From Pseudarthrobacter chlorophenolicus A6 (lineage in GTDB: Bacteria > Actinomycetota > Actinomycetes > Actinomycetales > Micrococcaceae), in NCBI RefSeq assembly GCF_000022025.1, contig NC_011886.1, forward strand, positions 4,071,209 through 4,135,208: a stretch of 64,000 nucleotides of DNA. The letters run 5' to 3'. The notes below the pieces were generated by a model. The model had not been told where the DNA came from. It saw only the letters and a list, made by a program, of their open reading frames with translations, and ran no database searches. Both the position numbers and the translations under genes were made by a program. Numbering within the stretch: the stretch's first letter is position 1; every line of letters begins with the position of its first letter. Below are positions 43,762 through 52,437 of this stretch, piece after piece.

Positions 43762-44745
43762 ATGAGTAGACCACGCACCATCATCCTTGGCGCTTCCCAC
43801 TGGCACGTCCCGCTTTGTACACGGGCGATCGGGGAGGAACACAACGTTGTCGGGATCAGCGACGAGGACGTATCGCTCGTACGGGGACTTGCGGACGCCT
43901 GGAATGCCCCGGTAGAAGCGGACTGGCGCAACCTGGTCGACCTGCCGAACCTCGGGCTTGCCTATGTCTTTGGCCCACACAATGGCATGGCGGAAAAATG
44001 CTTTGCGCTGATTGAACGTGGCATTCCGCTTGTGGTGGAGAAGCCCCTTGGCACTTCCCTGTCCGAGCTTGCCAGGGTACGGGAAGCTGCGGAAGCGGCC
44101 GGCGTGCCGGTGACGGTCCCCCTGGTTCAGCGGGACGGCCCCGTTGACCGCTGGCTTGCCAAGGCGGGCCGTCCGACGTACCAGAGGGCATCCTTCGTCG
44201 CCGGGCCGCCCTCGCGCTACCTGCATAACGGCAATCCCTGGATGCTCGATCCTGTTGCGGCGGGGGGTGGCTGCCTTGCGAATCTGGCACCGCATTTTGT
44301 CGATCTGTTCCTGCAGGGCAGCAACGAGTCCGCAGACACAGTGGATTCCAGGCTCTCCTCCGTTCTGCACGGTGCGGATATTGAGGACCATGCCAGTCTT
44401 ATCGTCACCACCACGGGCGGGCGTGAGGCCATCATTGAGGTGGGGTACGCATTCCCGAATTCGCCGTTGAAGCGCTACTGCAGCTTCACGTCGGCGGGCG
44501 AGGCCGGCTTCGCCTCCATCAATTCAGACGGTTCTGCAACGTTCACTTCAGAGGCCGGGATAACGGAATCCGCCATGATCAACGTCGACAGCGACCCCCT
44601 CTACGACGCGTTCGTACGCCGGGTCGCGGAAACGCTGGAAGATGGATTCCAGGGACTGCCAACGCTGGCCCAGCTCGAAGACGCGATGCGCCCGATTTGG
44701 CAGGCGTATGACCACCACGGAGGAACAGAAGATGGCCGACCTTAG
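43762..44745 (+). CDS. Gfo/Idh/MocA-family oxidoreductase
   Basis: 327 aa. The family motif is IPLVVEKPLGTSL (EKP at about 96-98). The N-terminal nucleotide-binding loop reads LGASHWHVPL, which departs from the usual GxGxxG, so cofactor affinity may be altered. A second domain of about 200 residues follows. It is the first gene of the plus-strand arm. Typical members oxidise a sugar hydroxyl to a keto group with NAD(P)+. It overlaps the next gene by 14 bases. Confidence 0.8.
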   Translation: MSRPRTIILGASHWHVPLCTRAIGEEHNVVGISDEDVSLVRGLADAWNAPVEADWRNLVDLPNLGLAYVFGPHNGMAEKCFALIERGIPLVVEKPLGTSLSELARVREAAEAAGVPVTVPLVQRDGPVDRWLAKAGRPTYQRASFVAGPPSRYLHNGNPWMLDPVAAGGGCLANLAPHFVDLFLQGSNESADTVDSRLSSVLHGADIEDHASLIVTTTGGREAIIEVGYAFPNSPLKRYCSFTSAGEAGFASINSDGSATFTSEAGITESAMINVDSDPLYDAFVRRVAETLEDGFQGLPTLAQLEDAMRPIWQAYDHHGGTEDGRP

Positions 44746-45727
44746 TATTGACGTTGTCGCGAAGGCGGCCGGAGTCCACCGCTCAACGGTTTCCCGGGCG
44801 TTCTCCCGGCCAGAGGCGGTAAAGAGCGAAACCAGGGAGCACATTCTCCGCGTCGCCGAAGGGCTCGGTTACACGATGAGCCCGCTCGCCCAGGCGTTGC
44901 GGCGGAAGACCAGCACTTTCGTCCCTCTGATTGTTCCGGACATCACCAACCCGTTCTTTGCAGAGCTGGCCAAGACCATGACGCAGGCCGCTGATGAGCG
45001 TGGCTACCAGCTGTTGCTCTGTGTCACGAACGGAGACCCTGCCAAGACCGACGGGTACTTCACGGCGATGCAGGCCATGTACGCCCCCTTTGGAATCGTC
45101 GCCCCTTCGACGAAAGTCGATACCGATGCCCTCAAGCGCTTCGATTTCGGTCACCGGGTCGTAGTGATCGACCGCGTGGAAGGCGACACCTCGGTTCCCA
45201 CGGTGACAGTCGACAGCCGCCGCGGCATCATCCTCGCACTGGAGCACCTGCGTTCCCTGGGCCACACCTCGATCGGCTATGTCTCCGGCATCTCCGGGAC
45301 CCACACGGCCCAGGACCGGATGGACGCGTACCTGGAACTGTCAGCGGAAGGCGGCAACTCGCCGGTGGTTCTCGACAGCGGCTCCGACCCGGACACCGGG
45401 GCACGCGCAGCACAGCACTTTCTGGAGATGGACAATCCCCCGACGGCGATCATCGCCGCCAATGACATGGTCGCCTTCGCGGTGATCTCGGCCCTTGGCA
45501 AGAGCGGTATTCGCGTGCCGGAGGACGTCTCTGTCATGGGGTTCGACGGTCTGGCGCTGGGCGCCCGGTTCAACCCCGCCCTGACAACAGTACGGCAGCC
45601 GATTGCTGACATGGGAAACATTGCCATCGAGCTGGCAGAAAAACAGAACCTGAACGGATCAGTAGACCACGTCGTCCTGGAACCTGAACTCCTGGTACGC
45701 GCCTCCACCTCAGGGCCGCGCAAATGA
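44732..45727 (+). CDS. LacI-family transcriptional regulator
   Basis: 331 aa from ATG 44732 (longer frame to 44642 rejected because the HTH must be N-terminal). HTH: SIDVVAKAAGVHRSTVSRAF; the effector domain starts FVPLIVPDITNPFFAELAKT and includes TAIIAANDMVAFAVISAL. It sits within the plus-strand arm and overlaps both neighbours. Five operator copies of LacI type in the island are its probable targets, including its own transcript. Confidence 0.92.
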   Translation: MADLSIDVVAKAAGVHRSTVSRAFSRPEAVKSETREHILRVAEGLGYTMSPLAQALRRKTSTFVPLIVPDITNPFFAELAKTMTQAADERGYQLLLCVTNGDPAKTDGYFTAMQAMYAPFGIVAPSTKVDTDALKRFDFGHRVVVIDRVEGDTSVPTVTVDSRRGIILALEHLRSLGHTSIGYVSGISGTHTAQDRMDAYLELSAEGGNSPVVLDSGSDPDTGARAAQHFLEMDNPPTAIIAANDMVAFAVISALGKSGIRVPEDVSVMGFDGLALGARFNPALTTVRQPIADMGNIAIELAEKQNLNGSVDHVVLEPELLVRASTSGPRK

Positions 45728-46296
45728 CCGGAACCAGCACAAAGACCCTGCGCAGGCTGCCTGGGCTCCGGCACACCGACCATGTCGGCCTGACGGTTCC
45801 CAATCTTGACGAGGCCATCACGTTCTTCGTCGAGGTACTCGGTGCCGAGGAGCTGTACCGCTCTGACCGCGGACCCGACGCCGAGTTCATGCCCACGAAC
45901 TTTGATGTCCCTGCGGACGCCCGGCTCACCTTGGCGATGCTGCGGCTGCCACCGAACCTTAATATCGAGCTTTTCGAATGGAGCAGCGCTGAGCGGCGGG
46001 AAACCCCGCCGCGGCATTGCGACGCAGGCGGGCACCACCTGTGCTTCGTCGTCGACGATGTGGACGAAGCGGTCGCCGTCCTGCAGGAAACCCCTGGAGT
46101 ACGCGTGCTCGGCGAGCGCAAGGAAGTCGCAGGCGACAGTCCCCGCGTCGCCGGCAACCGCTGGACATACTTCGTCACCCCTTGGGGGCTGCTGATGGAA
46201 ATCGTCGATCGATCCCGCGTCGCAGCCCCACCCCGCCTGGTCGGTCCCACGGACTGGGCGGCACCAACACACACTTCCACGAAGGACGATCAATAA
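45724..46296 (+). CDS. VOC-family protein (glyoxalase/dioxygenase fold)
   Basis: 190 aa, ATG overlapping the LacI stop (ATGA). Metal-site positions are visible as HTDHVGLTVPNLDEAITFF (His), GHHLCFVVDDVDEAVAVL (His) and TPWGLLMEIVD (Glu). The fold covers isomerases, epimerases, lyases and extradiol dioxygenases. In this operon it most likely acts on a keto-sugar-like intermediate. Its stop shares one base with the next start (TAATG). Confidence 0.8.
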   Translation: MTGTSTKTLRRLPGLRHTDHVGLTVPNLDEAITFFVEVLGAEELYRSDRGPDAEFMPTNFDVPADARLTLAMLRLPPNLNIELFEWSSAERRETPPRHCDAGGHHLCFVVDDVDEAVAVLQETPGVRVLGERKEVAGDSPRVAGNRWTYFVTPWGLLMEIVDRSRVAAPPRLVGPTDWAAPTHTSTKDDQ

Positions 46297-47195
46297 TGCG
46301 ACTGGCAGGCCACACCCTCGGCACTCCGGACCACACGGTCCCCCAGGCACTCAGGCTGTTTCGAGCCGCTGGCCTCGACGCCGCGGAAGTCATTTACCAG
46401 GACGACTACAAATCAGGACTCCCCCAACGGGACCGCCGCGCCGCCCTTGACGCGCTTAAGGCCGCGGACGATGAGGGCCTGCCCATCATCGGCTTGACGC
46501 CGTACACCACGTCCATCAACTCCCTGGACGAGCGTGAATGGCGCAGCGGAGTCGACGAATTCAGGGGCGCGATCGAAACCGCGCATCTGCTCGGCGCCGA
46601 CAGGGTCCGCGTTTACGCGGGATCCTGGCACCCAGGGGACGCCGACCACGCCGCGCGTTGGGCGAAACTGCGGGACGCCCTCCAGACCCTGGCACCTGAG
46701 GCTGCACAGGCCGGCGTACGCCTCTGCGTGGAGAACCATTTCGGCACCATGACCCAGACGGCCGCTGAAACCGCGGCGCTCGTCCGCGAAGTCGCCCACC
46801 CCGCCGTCCGTGTCCTCTACGACCAGACGAACCTGACCTTCACCCACGACGAAACGTTCGAACAGGCCTTTGAAGTTCAAGGCGGACTGATCGGTCACGT
46901 GCACGTCAAGGACCTGGTGTTCACCGACTCCTCAGCGACCTTCCGCGCAACGGAAACGGCCCGCGTTAACGCCTCCGAGCGTTCCGTCCGGTCGCGGGTC
47001 ATCGGAACCGGCATTCTTCCTTGGCGGGAGATCCTCGCTGCGCTCCTGCGCCACGGCTACGACGATCTGCTGAGCATTGAGTACGAGTACCGGTGGCACC
47101 CGCAAGACCTCCCGAGCCCGGAGGAAGGGTTCCGGGAATCCGCGGCCGCCCTGCGAACGATGCTCGCCGATCTCGCTGAGGTGAAGGCACGATGA
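46296..47195 (+). CDS. sugar phosphate isomerase/epimerase (xylose-isomerase-like TIM barrel)
   Basis: 299 aa from ATG 46296. Metal ligands: RLCVENHFGTM (Glu), VRVLYDQTNL (Asp), GHVHVKDLVF (His), LLSIEYEYRWHP (Glu). It is only distantly like the other barrel at 39790, so they probably catalyse different steps. It is tightly packed between the VOC and the second Gfo/Idh/MocA gene. In known Gfo/Idh/MocA plus TIM-barrel pairs the barrel isomerises or beta-eliminates a 3-keto product. Confidence 0.82.
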   Translation: MRLAGHTLGTPDHTVPQALRLFRAAGLDAAEVIYQDDYKSGLPQRDRRAALDALKAADDEGLPIIGLTPYTTSINSLDEREWRSGVDEFRGAIETAHLLGADRVRVYAGSWHPGDADHAARWAKLRDALQTLAPEAAQAGVRLCVENHFGTMTQTAAETAALVREVAHPAVRVLYDQTNLTFTHDETFEQAFEVQGGLIGHVHVKDLVFTDSSATFRATETARVNASERSVRSRVIGTGILPWREILAALLRHGYDDLLSIEYEYRWHPQDLPSPEEGFRESAAALRTMLADLAEVKAR

Positions 47196-48199
47196 CCGCT
47201 CAGCGACTACGCGTCGGCGTCATCGGCGCGGGAAAAATTGCCTCCATCGCCCAACTGCCCACCCTGGTACAACGGAACGATGTTGAACTGGTTGCACTGG
47301 TCTCCCGTCAAGAGGACCCCGGGCACCTGGTCCGCCGCTGGGGTTTCGGCGCCGCCTATCGATCGGTTGAAGACATGCTTGCCGCTCAGGACCTGGACGC
47401 CGTCTTTGTCCTCACCCCGCGCTCGGAGCACGCGCACGCCGTCAAGCTTTGCCTTGAAAACGACATCGACGTGTTCTGCGAAAAACCCCTGGCCCCGGAA
47501 ACCGACGAAGCAGAACGGTTGGCTGACCTCGCCGAGGAACGTGGCCTGATCCTGATGGTGGACTTCAACCGCCGCTACGCACCCGTCTACACGGCCGGGC
47601 GTGATGCGTTTGGGGAGAAGGGCGCTACGTTCTGCGTCGCCCAGAAGAACCGGCCCGGATCCGAGTACCGCGCGACGTTCGAGAACGCCATTCACATGGT
47701 CGACCTGCTGCGCTGGTACTGCGGCGGCGAACCCGTGGACGTCTCTGCGCATGCGGCCGGGGAGGACCCCTGGGAGGAAGACGGCGTCGCTGCCATCATC
47801 CGCTTCAGCACCGGTAACACCGGAGTGCTGATGGCAGCCCGGACCGCAGGTGCCTGGAACGAAAAACTGGACGCCTACGGCCACGGAAAAACCGTGGAAG
47901 TGCGTGCCCCCGAGGCAGTGTCGACCACTATCAGCGGAGTCACCACATCACGCGAACTCAGCGCCGAAGCCTACGGGTGGGCCACGGCAACCGACACGCT
48001 GGGCTTCTCCGCCGCAGTCCACCATTTCCTCGATCGCGTCGCCGACAGAGCCGAACCCCTCACGTCGGGCCGCGAGGCCGTTCAGACCCAGCGGCTGCTC
48101 GATCGGATCCTCGCCGCCTCTGGGTTGCCCGCTGAAGAACAGGAAGGCCGGTTATGGCAGAGTCACGCCACGCAGCCAGTGAGCGGAGGCACCAAATGA
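47192..48199 (+). CDS. Gfo/Idh/MocA-family oxidoreductase
   Basis: 335 aa, ATGA overlap with the barrel gene. Standard Rossmann motif VGVIGAGKIASIAQLP and EKP motif DVFCEKPLAPETDEAERL, then VDFNRRYAP. It lacks the odd nucleotide loop of the paralogue at 43762. It should oxidise a ring or chain hydroxyl of a polyol or sugar derivative with NAD(P)+. Its stop overlaps the next ATG. Confidence 0.85.
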   Translation: MTAQRLRVGVIGAGKIASIAQLPTLVQRNDVELVALVSRQEDPGHLVRRWGFGAAYRSVEDMLAAQDLDAVFVLTPRSEHAHAVKLCLENDIDVFCEKPLAPETDEAERLADLAEERGLILMVDFNRRYAPVYTAGRDAFGEKGATFCVAQKNRPGSEYRATFENAIHMVDLLRWYCGGEPVDVSAHAAGEDPWEEDGVAAIIRFSTGNTGVLMAARTAGAWNEKLDAYGHGKTVEVRAPEAVSTTISGVTTSRELSAEAYGWATATDTLGFSAAVHHFLDRVADRAEPLTSGREAVQTQRLLDRILAASGLPAEEQEGRLWQSHATQPVSGGTK

Positions 48200-48945
48200 G
48201 CCTCAAGGATCAAGTGGTCCTGGTGACCGGATCAAGTGGAGGCATCGGTGATGCCGTTATCGATGCGCTCAAAGTCGAGGGAGCCCTCGTGATCGGCGCC
48301 GACCGCGCCGCCAAAGAGGGCCAGGACCTGGCCGCCTTCTTCCCGCTCGACGTCACCTCCGAAGAGCAGTGCGCCTCCGTCGTCCGCGACATCACAAGCA
48401 AGTACGGGCGCATCGACGCACTCATTCACGCCGCCGGTATCCTCGGCGCCACCCCGGACATCATGGAAACCACCACGGAAGAATACGAAACCGTGATGCG
48501 GATCAACGCCTCCGGCACGTTCTCCATGGTCCGGGAAACGGCACAGTCAATGATGGCGTCCGGGACCGCCGGTGCCATCATCATCCTTTCCTCGGTCGCG
48601 GCGAAGGAAGCCCGCAGCAATTACCTGCCGTACAACTCGAGCAAGCTTGCCGTGCTTCACATCATGTGGTCCTTCGCCGAAATACTCGGACCCCATGGAA
48701 TCTCCGTTAACGCGATCGCACCGGGCCCGGTCAACACCCCCATGTGGGCCCAATTCGCCAAAGACTCCGGCCCCGATGCCGTCGCCAACCGAGCCAAACG
48801 CGCCGCGCAACTTCCCATGCGCCGCTTCGCCGAACCCGACGAGGTCGCCCGCGCCATCCTCTTCCTAGCCGACCCTGACAACCGCTACATCACCGGCGTG
48901 AGCTTGGACGTGGCAGGCGGCGCGCACCTCGGCATAGGGTCCTGA
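48196..48945 (+). CDS. SDR-family oxidoreductase
   Basis: 249 aa from ATG 48196 (ATGA overlap; the frame opens further back at 48154). Motifs: VTGSSGGIGDAVIDAL (cofactor), LIHAAGILG, catalytic Ser in IIILSSVAAKEA and YNSSKLAV. The end GVSLDVAGGAHLG is typical. It is the last gene of the plus arm. Two hundred bases of gene-free DNA follow before the convergent NtaA-type gene. Confidence 0.87.
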   Translation: MSLKDQVVLVTGSSGGIGDAVIDALKVEGALVIGADRAAKEGQDLAAFFPLDVTSEEQCASVVRDITSKYGRIDALIHAAGILGATPDIMETTTEEYETVMRINASGTFSMVRETAQSMMASGTAGAIIILSSVAAKEARSNYLPYNSSKLAVLHIMWSFAEILGPHGISVNAIAPGPVNTPMWAQFAKDSGPDAVANRAKRAAQLPMRRFAEPDEVARAILFLADPDNRYITGVSLDVAGGAHLGIGS

Positions 48946-49147
48946 CGGCGTTCTTGAACTCAGCGCTGGCCGTCACCAGATCCGGACTAGGCCCACTGCT
49001 CCCACAGGGTCAGCTGCAGCCTGACGGTGTCCGCCGGAACAGGATCCGCGGAGCGCGCCCCGGCCGAAGCAGCCCCCAGGGAAGGGCCCGCGGCGGCACC
49101 CTGCTCGCCGCCGTCGTCGCCCCTTCCCCACCAGGCTGCGATCCGCA

Positions 49148-50521
49148 TCAGGCCCGGACCGCCCCGGACGGCTGGTCCGCGGTGCGCACCGGTGTCTCCA
49201 ACCCGAGGTTTTCGCGCAGGGTGCTGCCGCGGTACTCCGTGGGGTACACGCCGCGTTCCTGCAGCTCCGGCACCAGGTGGTTGACGATGTCATCCAGTCC
49301 GGTGGGAACCAGCCACGGCGAGATGTTGAACCCGTCCACCGCACCCGTCCGGGCATACTCGGCCAGGTGGTCCGCCACGGCCGTGTAGGAGCCGGTGAAC
49401 GTGGCGTCGATCCGCGCCGTCTTGGAGGTGACGAACTGGCGGATGGACAGGCCCTTGTCCTTGGCCTCGGCACGCCACTGGTCCGCGAGCTGACGGGCCT
49501 TGGCACCGTGGAAGCCGCTGCCGCGGGTCTCGGACGTCTCCTCCACCACGGGGTCGATCTCCGGCAGCGGACCGTCGGGATCGTACTCGGACAGCTCGCG
49601 GCCCCAGAACTGCTCCAGGTAGGCCACAGCCTGCTGCGGCCCGATCTGCAGGCTCCGCACCCACTCCTTCTTTTCCGCAGCCTCTTCGGCTGTGGCAGCG
49701 AGGATGAATTCGCTGGCCGGCATGATCTGCACGGCATTCGCGCCGCGGCCCGCCGCCACCGAACGCTCCACGAGGTCCTTGCGGAACTCCACGGCGTCGT
49801 CGAACTTGGGGTGGGCGGAGAAGATCACGTCCGCCTGGCGGGCGGCGAAGTTCCGTCCCTCGGGCGAATCCCCGGCCTGGAACAGCACCGGCCGGTACTG
49901 CGCACTGCGCGGCAGGCGCGGAGTCACGTCCACCGTGTAGTGCTGCCCTTCGTGGAGCACGCGGCGGGCCGGGCCGGCGGGGCTCTCCCAGGAGTCCCAG
50001 ATCCGCTTGGCCGTCTCCACGAACGCTTCGGCGTGCCTGTACCGGTCGGCATGGTCAAGGTAGCCGCCGCGGCGGAAGTTCGCACCGGTCCACGCGTTGT
50101 CCGTGGTGACGATGTTCCAGGCGGCACGGCCGCCGGAGATCAGGTCCAGCGAGGCAAGCCGGTGGGCCAGGTCCGCCGGATCGTTGTAGGTGGTGTTCTG
50201 GGTGGCTACCAGTCCGATGTTCCTGGTCACCGAAGCCAGCGCGGCCAGCATGGTCTGCGCATCCGGCCGGCCCACCACGTCCAGGGCGTGCGGGCGGCCC
50301 AGGTGCTCACGCAGGCGAAGTCCCTCCCCCAGGAAGAACGCCGCGAACAGCCCGCGCTCGGCGGTCTGGGCGATGCGGCGGAAGGATTCAAAGTCGGTCT
50401 GCGAACCGGATTCTGCCGCCTTCCAGATGGTGCCGGAATTGACGCCCTGGAAGAAGATGCCGAACTGGATCTGGCCGGTGGGCTGGAAGACGTCGGATTT
50501 AGCACGGTTGTGCTGTGTCAT
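49148..50521 (-). CDS. NtaA/SnaA/DmoA-type FMN-dependent monooxygenase
   Basis: 457 aa. Full-length LLM barrel of the NtaA/SnaA group: IQFGIFFQGVNSGTIW, SGGRAAWNIVTTDN, AKRIWDSWE, and the FMN-phosphate region FQAGDSPEGRNFAARQADVI. Such enzymes cleave C-N or C-S bonds of aminopolycarboxylates, sulfonates or S-alkyl compounds with FMNH2 from a separate reductase. It is the last gene of the seven-gene minus-strand operon. A flavin reductase gene is not present in the operon. Confidence 0.9.
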   Translation of the reverse strand: MTQHNRAKSDVFQPTGQIQFGIFFQGVNSGTIWKAAESGSQTDFESFRRIAQTAERGLFAAFFLGEGLRLREHLGRPHALDVVGRPDAQTMLAALASVTRNIGLVATQNTTYNDPADLAHRLASLDLISGGRAAWNIVTTDNAWTGANFRRGGYLDHADRYRHAEAFVETAKRIWDSWESPAGPARRVLHEGQHYTVDVTPRLPRSAQYRPVLFQAGDSPEGRNFAARQADVIFSAHPKFDDAVEFRKDLVERSVAAGRGANAVQIMPASEFILAATAEEAAEKKEWVRSLQIGPQQAVAYLEQFWGRELSEYDPDGPLPEIDPVVEETSETRGSGFHGAKARQLADQWRAEAKDKGLSIRQFVTSKTARIDATFTGSYTAVADHLAEYARTGAVDGFNISPWLVPTGLDDIVNHLVPELQERGVYPTEYRGSTLRENLGLETPVRTADQPSGAVRA

Positions 50522-50530
50522 GGTTTTTCC

Positions 50531-51601
50531 TTACTTTCCGGTGCCGGCGGCGGCAGATGCGTAGCGGCTGGCAGGGCGTTCCAGGCCCAGCAGGTCGCGG
50601 AAGGTTCCGTCCAGCAGCACCGGGCGGAGCGCTCCGCGGCGGCGCAGCTCGGGCAGGACCAGGCGGCCCAGTTCGTCAAGGTCCAGAGCGAGCGACGCCG
50701 GGTGGAGGCGCACGCCGTCGGCGTCCGCCAGCAATGACTCAAGGAGGTCCGTCAGGGCTGCGGCGGTGCCCGCGAAGACCGCGCGTCCGCCGTCGAACGC
50801 TGTTTTCCGCGAGGCCGCAGCCTGCCCGCGCGAGTCGAGGACGACGTCGAGCTCGGCGATCACCGCCACGGACGCACCCACGCGGGAGCGCACGTCGAGG
50901 ACCTCCGCCGCCAGCAGTTCGGGGGTCGGCGCGGACACCAGCACAGCGTCCACGGCGTCGGCCGGCACCTCGCCCAGCAGCGAAGCAGGAACCAGTACAG
51001 GGAGCTGCCCCTGCAGCGGACGCGGAATGATGGACGGGCCCTTCACCGAATAGCCCGCGCCGGCGAAGCCGTCAGGCGTCTCAAAATCGGCATAGTGGAG
51101 CTTGTCCACATCGATGTACCGCCCGGTGGCGACATCACGGATCACGGCATCGTCCTCCCACGAATCCCACAGCCGGCGGGATACCTCGATGGACGCCGCG
51201 GCCTCCTGGCCCAGCGCGGCGCCGGTGACGGAAGAACGCCCGACGGCGGCGGCAGCCCCGGGTGCCTCGTCCGCCGAGGCGATCCATCCGGCCCGGCCGC
51301 CGGAGACGTAGTCGAGGCTGGCCAGCTGGGTGGAAACGTGGAACGGCTCGGTGTAGACGGTGTCCACTTCGGGGATCAGCGCAATGGACCTGGTGACGGG
51401 GCCGGCGAACGCGGCGCGCTGCAGTGCGTTGGCACGGCCGGGAACCGGCGCGTCCGTGAAGGTGGCTGCGTGGAAACCGGCGGACTCGGCGGCCAGCACC
51501 GCACGGGAGATGTCCGCTCCGTCCCAGCCGGCGCCGTCGAGCTCGATGGCCAGGAAACCGGCCTGGCTTCCTTCGGCCGGAAGGTTCTCGGTGTTGCTCA
51601 T
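50531..51601 (-). CDS. degenerate LLM-class oxidoreductase, paralogue of the NtaA-type enzyme
   Basis: 356 aa from ATG 51601, whose ATGA overlaps the stop of the DUF1684 gene. LASLDYVSGGRAGWIASADE and SRRLWDSWEDDAVIR align by eye with the downstream NtaA-type protein. The FMN-phosphate region is replaced by LVPASLLGEVPADAVDAVL, and about 100 residues are missing. It may be a pseudoenzyme, a regulatory partner, or an enzyme with changed flavin binding. It is Ala-rich. Function is uncertain. Confidence 0.75.
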   Translation of the reverse strand: MSNTENLPAEGSQAGFLAIELDGAGWDGADISRAVLAAESAGFHAATFTDAPVPGRANALQRAAFAGPVTRSIALIPEVDTVYTEPFHVSTQLASLDYVSGGRAGWIASADEAPGAAAAVGRSSVTGAALGQEAAASIEVSRRLWDSWEDDAVIRDVATGRYIDVDKLHYADFETPDGFAGAGYSVKGPSIIPRPLQGQLPVLVPASLLGEVPADAVDAVLVSAPTPELLAAEVLDVRSRVGASVAVIAELDVVLDSRGQAAASRKTAFDGGRAVFAGTAAALTDLLESLLADADGVRLHPASLALDLDELGRLVLPELRRRGALRPVLLDGTFRDLLGLERPASRYASAAAGTGK

Positions 51602-52437
51602 TTCAGGTCCTGACGTTCGTAGGGAATCTTTTCGCCGGCCTCGATGGCCACGGGCAGCCGGTTTTCGGCCGGTGGAAGCGGGCAGGTGGCCAGGTCCGTG
51701 TAGGCGCACGGCAGGTTGACCGCCCGGTTGAAGTCCAGCACCACGGAGCCGTCCGCTTCGGGCACCACGGAGAGCGTGCGGTTGGCCGCGTAGGTGGTGG
51801 TGCCGGAGGTCTGGTCCGTGAACAGCACCGACAGGGAACCCGGTGCGTGGCCGTTGAACGCAGTCAGCGCCAGGTCCTGCCCGGCGAGCTTGAAGCGGAT
51901 CTCGCCCGGGGCCTCGTAAACGTGCTGAATGCCCTCGACGGCGGCACCCACCGTGGTGGGCCGCGGCGCCTCGAACGGAACGAACGTTCCACGGACGGCG
52001 TAGGCGGCATCCGGCGAGTAGGCGGGGGTGCCCTGGTATTCGCGGAGCAGCCGGTTCTCCGGGTGCCGCGGCCGCACGATGTATTCACCGCCGCGCTTGG
52101 CCAGTTCAATGACGGTGTCACCGGAAACCAGGTTGATTCCGCCGCGTTCGGCAATGGGTCCGAACTCCAGCTCGGCACCGTCGCCGGTGTTCAGCTCCTT
52201 GCCGTCCTGCTGCAGGCTTTCGCCCGGCTGCAGCACAACGCGGACGACGTCGGCCGCCGCGCTCCAGGTTCCAGGGGCACCTTCCAGCGGAGTGGCGTCG
52301 CCGCTGAGCCAATGGAGGTGGGTCACGGCCAGGAAGCCGTGCGGGTGGGCGCGGTTGCGCTCGTGCGCCGCGTGCCATTCCTGCCAGTCGGCGTCGAACG
52401 TTTCGAGGGCTGTTTCAGTGGACAAGGGCGTTCTCAC
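51598..52437 (-). CDS. DUF1684 domain-containing protein
   Basis: 279 aa. The sequence FDADWQEWHAAHERNRAHPH near the start and VNLPCAYTDLATCPLPPAENRL near the end are the hallmark ends of the DUF1684 family, here without a signal peptide. The biochemical function is not known. Its start overlaps the upstream LLM gene by 23 bases and its stop overlaps the next LLM start, so it is a fixed part of the operon and may process a product of the monooxygenases. Confidence 0.85.
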   Translation of the reverse strand: MRTPLSTETALETFDADWQEWHAAHERNRAHPHGFLAVTHLHWLSGDATPLEGAPGTWSAAADVVRVVLQPGESLQQDGKELNTGDGAELEFGPIAERGGINLVSGDTVIELAKRGGEYIVRPRHPENRLLREYQGTPAYSPDAAYAVRGTFVPFEAPRPTTVGAAVEGIQHVYEAPGEIRFKLAGQDLALTAFNGHAPGSLSVLFTDQTSGTTTYAANRTLSVVPEADGSVVLDFNRAVNLPCAYTDLATCPLPPAENRLPVAIEAGEKIPYERQDLK

